A stretch of DNA of 64,000 nt from contig CM121343.1 of the NCBI GenBank assembly GCA_051530055.1, forward strand, positions 7,378,001 to 7,442,000. The letters are read 5' to 3'. A program made the position numbers and the translations under genes. This DNA is from Neoechinorhynchus agilis. Its lineage: Eukaryota; Acanthocephala. Positions 11,590-21,245 of the stretch are shown here, piece after piece. Numbering within the stretch: the stretch's first letter is position 1; the number at the start of each line of letters is the position of its first letter. The notes under the pieces were generated by a model. That model made no database searches. It was not told the DNA's origin and saw nothing but the letters and a program-made list of their open reading frames with translations.

Positions 11590-12110
11590 GGAACCATCAC
11601 CAAGTATCAATGTGCGGCCTTTTTCCACGGCTCATAATATTCCTTGGGCACACAGCCCACTAATGTTGTCCAGAAAAGGAACCATCACCAAGTATCAATG
11701 TGCGGCCTTTTTCCACGACTCATAATATTCCTTGTGCACACAGCCCACTAATGTTGTCCAGGTAAACGCATAAAATCACTCTATAACCTGACCATCCGGT
11801 TATGAGTTTGTACATTCCTCCGGCTCTTCAGGTACCTCGAGGAGGCGGGACTCAGTGATTTTCCTCCCTCCAACGAGGTATTTCGTCCCCCTTGGTTGTG
11901 CGTCATTGGCTGTAACGGATTTGAACCACTAGACCCTTAATCGGAATAACGGGCATTAGTCCACTTGATCATCTCAGCACAACTACGGAGTGATTTTATG
12001 CGCTTCCCTGAATTAGATCGGTGGGCTGTATGCCCAAGGAAAATTATCAGCCTTGGAAAAAGGCCGCACATTGATACTTAATAAAAGTTACCTGCTCGCA
12101 AGTCTTCAAA
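11590..12110. mobile_element. fold-back/TIR element enclosing a tRNA-like SINE
   Basis: The left part has gtatcaatgtgcggcctttt and gggcacacagcccac; the right part (about 12020-12090) is its reverse complement. The left arm is directly duplicated: 11590-11660 and 11676-11760 are about 80 bp copies. Between the arms, at about 11790-11990 on the minus strand, lies a copy of the tRNA-like unit of the 4.6-6.8 kb array, with a mildly changed B box. No protein is coded. Confidence 0.65.
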
Positions 12111-13110
12111 AAAGAGGAACCATGAACATTTGGGTCCTCATGAAGACTCGAGTTTTGTCAGGATAAATGAATGTGACTGTTGATTCTGGAGTGGACCGAG
12201 TTGGAATATCCGGTCAAGTGGGAAAGTTTGTGTTATTGTTTGGAGGGGACTTTGTGAGGGTGGGTCTTTCCTCGGTTTATGATATCCAAGACGATTGAGC
12301 AGTATGGAAAAAGGAGCGGAGGTAAAGAGAGGTGCGAGGTATAAGAAAATGAAATGAATGGGGATTACGAGTGTTGTGCTCGTGTGGAATAATTGTGGTG
12401 GTAGGCTTGAGAGGCGTTTTGATTGTTTGATGAAAATCTTATAAAGGTATTCAGTGGGGAAGAAATTTACTGTACGAAATTTAGAAGCTCTTCTATGAAA
12501 CGATTAAAGGAGACGACTTTGTGATTGCGATAGGTTGCAAAAGACGGCATAGCCGCAGATGACGGAGGGTAAATTAAGGCTGAAATAAAATTTGGAGATA
12601 TCGGGCGATGGGATTCCTAAATGGCGTTGGCGTCTTTGGGGGTAAATTTTAAAGGAGTTTAGCTTGAGGGAGAGAGTGATGCGCGAGTCCCATTTCAGAA
12701 TTGATTGAGGCGAATCGTCAAATGTCATTTGAAAGATCAGGATAGGATATGGGGTTGCGGGAGAGTGAGGGGATCAACTCGAAGCATTTAGGGAAGTCCA
12801 GGTAGAGTTTGTGATTGGTGCAGAAATCTTTGATGTGTGTGATTTCGTTAGATGTTAAGGAGGAAATGTAAGTTGTAGGAGTAGTAATTTGCGTAGAGCC
12901 TGAGGTGTTTCATTGGTTGAAATTTGAATCAGGGCAAAAGTTCTAATTTATGGAATCTAGGGCGTGTTTCAGTTCAGAAGATGACAAGTTTGGGAAGGGA
13001 TCAGGATTGCGTATACCAAGAGAGTCCTTGACTGCCCGCCGCCATGTTGAATCGCTATATGAACGAATTTCGGAGGAAAGGATTTTTTGCGGGCAAACAC
13101 ATTTTATTAA
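12110..13110 (-). mobile_element. LINE family A fragment with 3' tail
   Basis: Read from 13110 down to 12110, the minus strand encodes STWRRAVKDSLGIRNPDPFP and SSSELKHALDSIN (linker), then decayed RT-region pieces (12504-12728). It ends in a 3' UTR with a gacaaaactcgag motif near 12160 and ggttcctct near 12115. The piece is interrupted by many stops. Confidence 0.65.
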
Positions 13111-13400
13111 TAAACAAAGAAGAGTAACCATGTACATTTGGGTCCTATTGAACACTCGAGTTTTGTCAGGATAAGTGAATGTGACTGTTGATTTTGGAGT
13201 GGATTACTTGCCCGGCCGGTTGAAAATATCCGGTCCAGTGGGAAAGTTTTGTGAGGGCGAGTGACCGATTTTCCATGGAATTTCTGATCGATGTCGCATT
13301 CGATAGTTTTTTTCGATTATCCAATCAGAACTCGAGTGTTTATGAGGACCCAACGATACACGGGTCCACCTCTTTGTGCAATAACAAATAAAACGTGTTA
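13110..13400. repeat. LINE family A 3'-tail copies on both strands
   Basis: 13120-13260 (-) and about 13280-13395 (+) are separate copies of the tail whose plus form ends in aataaaacgtgttattat. Other copies lie at 43380-43540 (+) and 57090-57240 (+). They are short 5'-truncated insertions. Confidence 0.6.
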
Positions 13401-13532
13401 TTATAAGTCGCAATCTCTGCCTCTCTTAATTATCAGCGATTTTATTTCGAAAACGATCGATCACTACGAACAAATTAGTTGGTTTATTGAGTTCAAAACC
13501 TATGATAAAAGGCTAGTTCACGCTCTGTTTAG

Positions 13533-15770
13533 TCATAAGGACAGGCAACGTTGTTTGTGGCGTCGCTTGGGATTTGAGCAAGAATAGTCGATGGAATGAG
13601 GCCTCTTTAAACCGCTGACAGTTTCATGTTCAATTTTGAAGGATTCCGGGTGCAAACACTCAATCTCTTCTGGTTTACACGACTGATTAAATGGTATGCC
13701 TTTTGTCTTTTCCTTTTGCAAGATTCGCGGCTCTCTACTTACAAAGTCGTCCATAAGAAGGAAACATAATTTTTCCCTCACATTCGCGGACAAAATTCTT
13801 GTTTTCATAATTGAGAGTAGTCGTTGTTTCAGTTGTAAATGCTCGCTTAGATTATAATTGAAGTGGCGTTCTATGACAGACGAAGCAAATGATGATCCTT
13901 CATCCGTCTCAAAGATTTTTGTCAAAACGGTCAAGTCAAGATTAGCAAGTACATTCAAAACGATCACTGCGATTTCTTCATCTTCGCACAACGCTTCCAT
14001 GATAGGACACGCCAAGGTATTCCATTCTAGAGAGCTTCTCCTACTTTTAGCAAACTTGCTCCACGCCAGTATTAATCTATATCAAAGGTCCTCCTTTATC
14101 TTTGATTTTTAGATCAACAAAAACTCGCTGTTATTAAAAGATTGGCAATGCCACACGGCGAAAGGAAATTCCTTTAATTATAACGACGACTAAAGTAGCC
14201 TCGATCACGAAGTGCCGATCTAGCAGGACCGATGAAGTAATTAAATCAGGTAATGGAAAATCCTTTGGGACACTAAGCACAATGGACAACAAAGCAACAG
14301 CTTTCTCCAATGTTCCATTGAACCTGTGACAAACGCGTATGATTTGAGCAAGCAGAATTGAGCATTTAAAGGTAAAAGCAGCTAATGCCACGTTCTTATC
14401 GCAAATAAATTGTTCCAAATTCTCGTATTCCTTTGGTTCTTTGACATAAGAAAGGCAATCGGATAGCAAAATCCCCGAAGCAGGCATGTCTACTTTGTTC
14501 AGAAATCGTGTCGAGAGTTCCTGAATTACGTAACCCCTTAGAGATTCGTCTTTTTGGACAAATTTTAGTATGAACGCATGTAGCCTCGAATTAATAGCCC
14601 AAGTATCGAAAATTTCTCGGCTACGGAAAAAGTGTTCAACTCTTCCCCTAAGAACAGCCATGAGTCTTCCTCGATCCACATTCCTTTCGGCTAAACAAGT
14701 AATTTCTAGAAGAGCACCCGTCAAAATTGTATCCAAACCAATCAATTTGGGATTGTCTTGGAACATTTTTGTAACTATCTTACACAAACTATCGTGTACG
14801 GCGTGAGACTTTAAGAAACGCGGAGATTGATTGTCTGCCAAATTAAGGAGCCATGTCAGGATTTTACGAATCAAGAATGAAACTGATTCGTTGACCAAGA
14901 ACTCGCTGCCAACATCTAGCAGATCGCGAGCAAGCTGCAAACCGATGATTTCCGGATCTATACAATCTTCCTCAAAGTCGATAGCTTCCATTTCATTTAG
15001 TTCCATTTCGTGTTCTGACAAATCACTGGAGCTGCATGAATCACAATCGATCGTCATGCCAGGAACCTGAATTGAAAATCGACAATGAGTATTCGATATA
15101 TTGACCGTTTGGCGGACTATTGGCTCGATATTCTGTTCGATATGGAAATTCGAAGAAACATTAACTGCTTTAGTTTCAGAAGGACGTTGTTGATTTCTCT
15201 TATTGATCTCAGTATCTACGTATTTTTCATTATCAATCAGTGTCATCAATTCGTGTAGAGTCGCTCGTACTTCGATCATAACCGTCTCCGGACATTCACG
15301 GCCAAGATATTCGATTTCTTCAAACTCATCAGTAGAATAGTCTTCACCCGAAATTTCTAGCTTATTCTCTGAGCTTTCCGAACAACATAACCGATTTAAA
15401 TTATTGCATACTATTGTTAACAGTTGAATTTCCTTTTCCTTCCTAGTCGAAAATGTACTTCGTAGACGCGAAGGATTGAATATCTCCGAAAAAAAGAATC
15501 CTATATTACAAAAGCTAACAAAATAGAATCCTTATCTTAAATTATTGACCTCAGTGATGAAAAGGAACCGCTGTCAATACAGTGGAACAAAATTTGACAG
15601 AAATTGCGTTTCCGGAGATATCGTTCATAGTCAGGATGCATCGATTTAACGATTAATTCAATGAGATCGTTCTTGCGATGACGATGGGACGTCTTCTTAA
15701 GTCTCTCAAAGCACAACAGAATATTATCGTCCTTTTGTTTTTGAATACTTATGCAGTTCGAATCATCCAT
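13533..15770 (-). CDS. WAPL-like cohesin-release protein (tentative)
   Basis: Three exons join in frame: 15770-15550, 15442-14157 and 14026-13533, giving 666 residues. The introns are GT-AG, and the ATG at 15770 lies right after a possible acceptor (ttgtag), so more 5' exons may exist. The protein is helical-repeat-like throughout. The opening LRKRNFCQILFHCIDSGSF resembles the start of the WAPL domain. The later EKAVALLSIVLSVPKDFPLP resembles the WAPL segment that reads LIGTALNCVLQVPKYLP in vertebrates, and CPIMEALCEDEEIAV resembles the C-terminal WAPL helices. WAPL opens the cohesin ring together with PDS5. An acidic serine stretch (DCDSCSSSDLSEHEMELNE) sits between. The C-terminus is basic (NPKRRHKQR), as in a nuclear protein. 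The match is by pattern only; another ARM/HEAT-repeat protein is possible. Confidence 0.45.
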
Positions 15771-15916
15771 TCTACAAGTTCGGGAGGGATTAAAGAAGAA
15801 AACCGTCAATCAATAAGAAGATATGAGTATTTTTCCCTTCTACTGATTTTCCAGTGATTTTATCAATATTAAATTAACAATTACAGAGAATTCGCAAGGA
15901 AGTGCGGCGATATTTG

Positions 15917-16628
15917 ATGCCATCATTTAGCACATTCAAAAAATACTCTACAACAACAACAACCGAATCAATTTTCGGTTACGAAAATCGAGTTCATTTA
16001 AGAAAGACGAGCGTAAGTGTGAATTATCATCATTTTTTATCCGAAATATGATGATTTGGAAGTCTCAATAAAAGCAACAAATGCACGAATAAGTCCAATA
16101 AAACAAAGAGTCGTCGTAAAGAAATTTAGCAATTGAATGGCAACATTATCTGGATTGGCTGATCTTCATCAAGGAGAAAATCGATAACTCTTTCGTTTGG
16201 ATACCCAATAAATCAAACATTATTAAGCAAATACGTGAGATGGCGTCGCTTAGATTCGTCTTGAGGCTGCAGCAAAATAACTATAAATTGGCTGTTTTGA
16301 CTGGCTCTGAAGATTAGAAATGTTCAGAAGACAGACCTCAATAAACTTATGTTGTCTAAGACATTTAAGGACAAGGAATATCGATACAATCGATGATGCT
16401 AAAAAATTAATCAATAAAAACGAAATATGGAGCAAAGGCGCAAAAAAGATTCTTTATATAGAGCAAAGAAGTTCATTTAAATGTCTGCCGCTAAACGGAA
16501 TAATCTTTTCAATATTTGCCGATTTCGATCGATGGGCTCTTAATTGCTTGACTGATCAAATAAATGATTCATGCACCCAAGAACAACTACCTGTTTGGCA
16601 AATCACCAATAAACGGTGGACAATTTAA
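15917..16628 (+). CDS. unidentified multi-exon gene, structure unresolved
   Basis: Several plus-strand stretches look coding. From an ATG at 15917 the frame gives MPSFSTFKKYSTTTTTESIF and reaches a consensus donor GTAAGT at 16013; the start resembles a mitochondrial presequence. A second open frame ends at a TAG at 16315-16317 and contains IEWQHYLDWLIFIKEKI and LRFVLRLQQNNYKLAVLTG. A third, 16320-16628, contains AKKLINKNEIWSKGAKK and IIFSIFADFDRWALN. I could not join the pieces with consistent intron phases, and I do not recognise the protein. The gene is divergent from the WAPL-like gene, with about 150 bp between their starts. Confidence 0.35.
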
Positions 16629-16640
16629 CCGATGTTCAGA

Positions 16641-17541
16641 TTGCGAACTTGGTTGTCCATTCTTCCGGCGATTAAGACATCCGGACAATGATCCACATTG
16701 GTGACGTCTCATTTTAGTAATCAAATTTCAAGTATCCGATCTACTTGTAAATCCTTGGAATTCAAACGGTCCAAGAAGTAAGTTTATTTGAACATAAAAC
16801 ATTTAGTTTATCATCGTTGGATGCTTTCTCATCGTTTAATACTTCTTAGAGGAACATTTTGATAAAGTTTTCTATCGAAATTCTTTGGTTAATGATTTAA
16901 GGAGGATGTTTGTATAACTTAGTTAAAATCTTGCATCCAAATATTCCACAAAGTGATCACGGGTTTTATTCGTAGAAATCATTAATGTTTCTATAAGACC
17001 AATTAACTTTCAATTCCGCCGACAATTTCACTCTTGAATATAAGTTCAACATTTATTGTAGGACTTGGCGAAGAAAAATTATAATTTATTGACTTCAATT
17101 TTCGGCCTGTTCGCTGTTCAAATAAATTACAATTTTTCTTCGCCAAGTCCTACAATTTCACTCTGTGTTCTGATCGATACATGAATAATCGGCGACAAAA
17201 TCTCCTATTGGAAGCCTCGCGTTTAAGTTCATAGGATGACGTCATTGGTTCAATCAGTCTTTAGAAATGTCTTCAGCGGATATTCAATCGCCTTAGCAGG
17301 TGATTTTCAGAAAGCGATTAAACACGACCGTTGTATATTGGACATTTTTGCAAGAAGATGAACGATAAAATGTGAATTTTATCTTTAGAGAACTAAGATT
17401 CATTTGTGACCTTTTCCTAGTTTTTGTGTGTGTTCAAATCGTACTTCATAAACGAAGAACGCCATTTAAAAAAGATACGAGAACTTCAGTTGTTCTTATT
17501 GTCGCAACTTTTATATTATAAAATATACGTAGGCCGTTAAA
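16641..17541. other. intergenic region with a 98-bp hairpin
   Basis: No gene is visible. A near-perfect inverted repeat occupies 17057-17154 and is listed separately. The last 60 bases lead into MRPL40. Confidence 0.4.
17057..17154. repeat. 98-bp fold-back element
   Basis: The left arm tgtaggacttggcgaagaaa is mirrored by tttcttcgccaagtcctaca at the right end. Arms are about 33 bp with a loop of about 30 bp. It is probably a tiny non-autonomous transposon or a hairpin. Confidence 0.7.
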
Positions 17542-18373
17542 ATGATGTTTAAGTTGAAACCGAGTGCGACAAATCGCTTTATTGCAATATCGGCAATCGT
17601 GAGGTTGTAATTGTGGGCGTGCTTTGCATTTGTTAGCTTCTTGTTTCGCTTAAAAGATCAGAACCACCGAAGCCAAAAAAGAAAGTTGATCAAACGGTTG
17701 CAAAACTGAGGTATTTTGATTTAAAGTTCAAAAGTATCGATCTCAGTCCTAATTTAGGGAAGACCGTCGCCGTAAGAGATTGGAAAGAGGAATTCGGAAA
17801 TTGCAATCTTACAAGAAGGTATTGAAACCTTTGATTGAACTTGAGCCAGATAGAAAAGTACTAAAAGAGAAAAGGTGAGATATTTGGTTCATTCCAAATA
17901 GAAAACAATGTAGGTTTCATTTTTAGATTGAGAACACGTGAACAATACAAAGGCTTATCCGAAGAAGAGGAAGATGCCCGGTTAGCTGTTTCAAGACGCT
18001 GGCAACAGTATTTGCGAGATCTTCAAACGCAGGAGACCAAGGCGATGGATAGATGCGTTAGAACATTGGCTCAATACCTAACCGAATGAATCAATGCAAT
18101 AAACTACAAGAAGAAGCGCTTTACGAATTGAAGTCAATGGATGTTGCACGTTATGAAGATTGCAAAAAGAGAGATGAGTACCCGATTCAAATGATATGCA
18201 ACGGTCCATTCGAGTACGGTTCACACGACAACAACTATTATCCTCCTCAGGGTGATTATGAAGAAATAACTAATGTTTTTGAGAAGGGTTATAAAATAAC
18301 CGTATTGGATAAGAAAACAATCAAAGAGGAAATGTTTGAACAGCTAAAACTATCACACAAAAAGAGAAAGTAA
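17542..18373 (+). CDS. MRPL40: mitochondrial large ribosomal subunit protein mL40
   Basis: Exons are 17542-17598, 17637-17710, 17758-17874 and 17927 onward; the first three introns are short (38, 47 and 52 nt), GT-AG, and keep the frame exactly. Exon 1 gives a basic, hydroxylated mitochondrial presequence (MMFKLKPSATNRFIAISAI). Exon 2 carries PKPKKKVDQTVAKL, exon 3 the basic helix RKRLERGIRKLQSYKKVLKP, and exon 4 LSEEEEDARLAVSRRWQQYL, all matching mL40. The C-terminal part QEEALYELKSMD, then YYPPQGDYEEITNVF, is also diagnostic of mL40 (PPEGRYNDITKVY in human). Between about 18050 and 18090 the two halves lie in different frames, and no GT-AG intron fixes this; I read it as a one-base assembly indel. 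The protein belongs to the mitoribosome large subunit. Confidence 0.85.
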
Positions 18374-18870
18374 ACGAAAGTTTTAAGTAAACAATTTAAA
18401 ATCAATTTTTATCTTTCTCGTTTTAAATCGTTCCATCAACGTGCAATTACTTTTCATGTAATAATCAAATCGAGAGCCTACGCGAAGACCGAAAATTATC
18501 AAATAAATCAATTATTATAAGGCAATGCTGCTAGCGTGATAGCGACAGCCGAGGAAAGATAGAAGCTAAGATTTTGCGGACGGTGGTGATTGCATAGTTA
18601 ATATTGGAATGTATAATAAAACTTATGGCTCTTTAAAAATATTATAATAATTCGCTATAAGAAAGTAAAAACTAATGCGCCTTTATCAATATATCCAAGT
18701 TATCGTCTATCTAAACCCACCACCTCTCCGAAGATTCTTTATTAAACTGATGTTGTGGTAGCTGGCATCAGTACATCCAAAAATCTACTGTCGCCGCACA
18801 AAATTGGTTTTTTTTATTCAACATAACACGGAAAACGTTAACATGAACCTTATGATGTCGTTAATGGTCA
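18374..18870. other. AT-rich intergenic, nothing seen
   Basis: The stretch contains the MRPL40 3' flank and AT-rich sequence. The last part, next to the Gypsy fossil, may include remains of its LTR; I found no clear boundary. Confidence 0.35.
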
Positions 18871-19480
18871 CTACATAGCCCCCTCAAGAGGGTTCTTCCG
18901 TTTTTTTGGAAGTCTGCATCGTTTAGGAGGTTGAGCGAGAATGACGGGTGATGTTGGATTGGTATACGCTTGTTTGAGGCGGTCTATCGATACGTTCTCT
19001 CGTTTTTCACCGAGATCGATCATGAAAAACCTTTCGTTGCGATCAAGTACTTCGTAAGGTCCGGTATACGGCGCCTGTATGGGATTCCCATGCTGACCGC
19101 GTCTGACAAAAACGAACGATGTTCTGCTGAGAGGTTGTAGTACAAACGTCGTCACTTTACCATGGCTCACAACGGGTATGGGCGCAAGAGATTTAACCTT
19201 ATTACGTAGCCGTTGTAGATGAGTGTGAGAATCGACTTGGCTAAGTGAAGAATTAAGAAAATCGGCAGGTATGTTGATGGCACTTCCATATTCATGCTCT
19301 GCTGCCGAGGAATCAAGGTCGGCATTGGGCGCGGTGCGAATTCCTAACAAAATCCAAGGCTATTCGTCGATCCAATTGTTTCCGCGGAGGCGAGCTTTCA
19401 AAACCGATTACAATTATCTTAATGGCGAGAGGTTGAAAAATGTAGAGCGACGCAAGCTTACTCTGTCCGTGCCGTAGCGA
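18871..19480 (-). mobile_element. Gypsy-type LTR retrotransposon fragment (integrase C-terminal region)
   Basis: The minus strand encodes LGIRTAPNADLDSSAAEHEY, then GPYEVLDRNERFFMIDLGE and VSIDRLKQAYTNP, the usual C-terminal part of Gypsy integrase. Only the end of pol survives and LTRs are not resolved, so it is a broken fossil. It is related to the piece at 10240-10560. Confidence 0.8.
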
Positions 19481-20199
19481 GACCAAAGGAGCGGTCGTTT
19501 ACTTTAGTGCCAATCGAAGGTATTGATAAATAGTTAAGAAAACTACTGGACCATTTTGTTATAAAATAAGACGAGAAAAGCACTTAAAACCAAAGTAAAA
19601 AAATCGCAGTGTGAGATGTTGGTTAGTGATAGATCTTATTTTTTAAGTTTTGGCATTCCTTTATTGTATTCCTAGGTTTTACGAACTGGTGAAAGTTAAA
19701 ATATACGAAGACCCTCTTTTGGCTTATTTCTTCGAATTATTAACGGTTGAATCCAAATGTATCTTAATTATTGTCGTTCAGAATTCTCGATCGCTTTTTC
19801 AAGATTCGACAAAAGCAATGATCCGAACTAGATTGTCGTTCACCACTTTACAATGTCTTATCGTCGTAACCATTGATGGCCCAATTTTCTCGATCAAATC
19901 TCGCACACTTTAGTAGTAACGTTTAACTTAAATATTTAATTAAATTTCGACGAATGTATATTGAGTTATCAAAATTGACTTGTCTAAATGGCGCCTTTAT
20001 TACTTTTAGAACTACACTTTGCAAAATTGCTTTTTATCTTTAATCGAACTAGTTTCACTGATTCCATCACGTTTTTAATTTATGCCTTGTAATCGTTTTC
20101 TTTAATTTTTAGTATGAAAAATAAATAATCGATCGATTTAGACAATTGAAGAATATTTGGTTTAGTTTAATGATTGTATTCGGATGGTGGGACATGTTA
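19481..20199. other. intergenic, nothing assigned
   Basis: One open frame on the plus strand (19650-19913, no known similarity) is probably chance in AT-rich DNA. Confidence 0.35.
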
Positions 20200-20718
20200 T
20201 TGTTTAGGTCGCTTGTCGACAACACCCGAGGGAGATCGCGTTAAAGAGACGAATGCACTAAAGTCGACTGATTGAATCCTAGTCATTGTCTGTTTGTTTG
20301 ATCACACACGCATACTGTTAGTTTATGAGTTGTTTTCTTCAGATTGAGTTGATTGGTCTTTCGACATCTTCTTTTGGGCCTCTCGAGCCTTTCGGTTGAC
20401 TTGCACACATCGGAGGCGCTTAGCCGCACTCGAAGGAACAGTGCCAACCCCCCTTGGGGCCGATGGGTGATCTCAAACCTGACCCCACCCTTCCAGCAGC
20501 CTCGCACAACCGTGGAACCCAGCGACCGGTGGCGTTGAACCTTCGACATAACGAGCGCATTATGAACGCGCACACCACACGGCCACGGGCCCCCTGTCAT
20601 TTTCGATTCAATTGTTTGCAAGTGTTTTATTCGCAAACACTTACAAACAATTCAATCGAGTGCATTCGTCTCTTTAACGCGATCTCCCTCGGGTGTTGTC
20701 GACAAAAGACCTAAACAA
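20200..20718. mobile_element. TIR element flanked by TA, with GC-rich interior
   Basis: Terminal inverted repeats of about 60 bp start ttgtttaggtcgcttgtcga on the left and end with cctaaacaa on the right, flanked by TA on both sides as in Tc1/mariner-type insertions. The interior 20380-20600 is strikingly GC-rich against the surroundings (for example ccaaccccccttggggccga). Next to the right TIR is a second hairpin (caattgtttgcaagtgttt and its inverse, about 20607-20656). A 117-codon minus-strand frame crosses the interior but has no recognisable protein. A decayed relative is at 7305-7880 and an end-like piece at 51875-52010. Confidence 0.7.
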
Positions 20719-21245
20719 TAAAATATTTGGTTTGTAAGATATTTCAATGGGGCAAACCGAGCGAAAAATCAACTGTTTAATAGAATGTGGCAAAAAGTAA
20801 AGTTCCTTCAATTTAGAATTAAGCTTCTGTTCAAAGAGATTCTATGCCTGATTATTTAATATTTTGAGGTAAACTAAATGAAACATAAGCGACAAGACGC
20901 GAATCGTTCCTCAAACTCTAAATTCTTGACGGCTGAATGAAATTAATCACACGTACGCACGCGTTCATCAGTCTCACTATTTAGTATTTGAGAGTAGTGA
21001 GGTTTAAGGATGGGCGCGTCGCAAATGAGCATTGAAATGCGATAGATAGAATTCAAATCATAATCAGTCGCTACTTTTTAAAGGGCCTTGTAAAATATCT
21101 ATGCACACAGTCTTTAGTGTAGTAAACCTCTTTTTTTCTACACAGATCATAGCCATGACTTTGGGTCAGGATTAACTACTGGATCAATGGATTCGAAGTA
21201 GGAAATCCATAACGTCACAAAGATGGTGAAGGTTGAGAGTGTGCT
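20719..21245. other. intergenic, nothing assigned
   Basis: Nothing beyond AT-rich DNA; this is the 3' flank of the CUB gene. Confidence 0.35.

Noticed and set aside
18050-18105. A 54-nt GT-AG intron in MRPL40 exon 4
   Set aside because: The length is a multiple of three and leaves the downstream part in the wrong frame, so a one-base indel is simpler.
20283-20636. A 117-residue minus-strand protein gene
   Set aside because: It lies in the GC-rich core of a TIR element, has no recognisable domain, and GC-rich DNA gives long chance frames.
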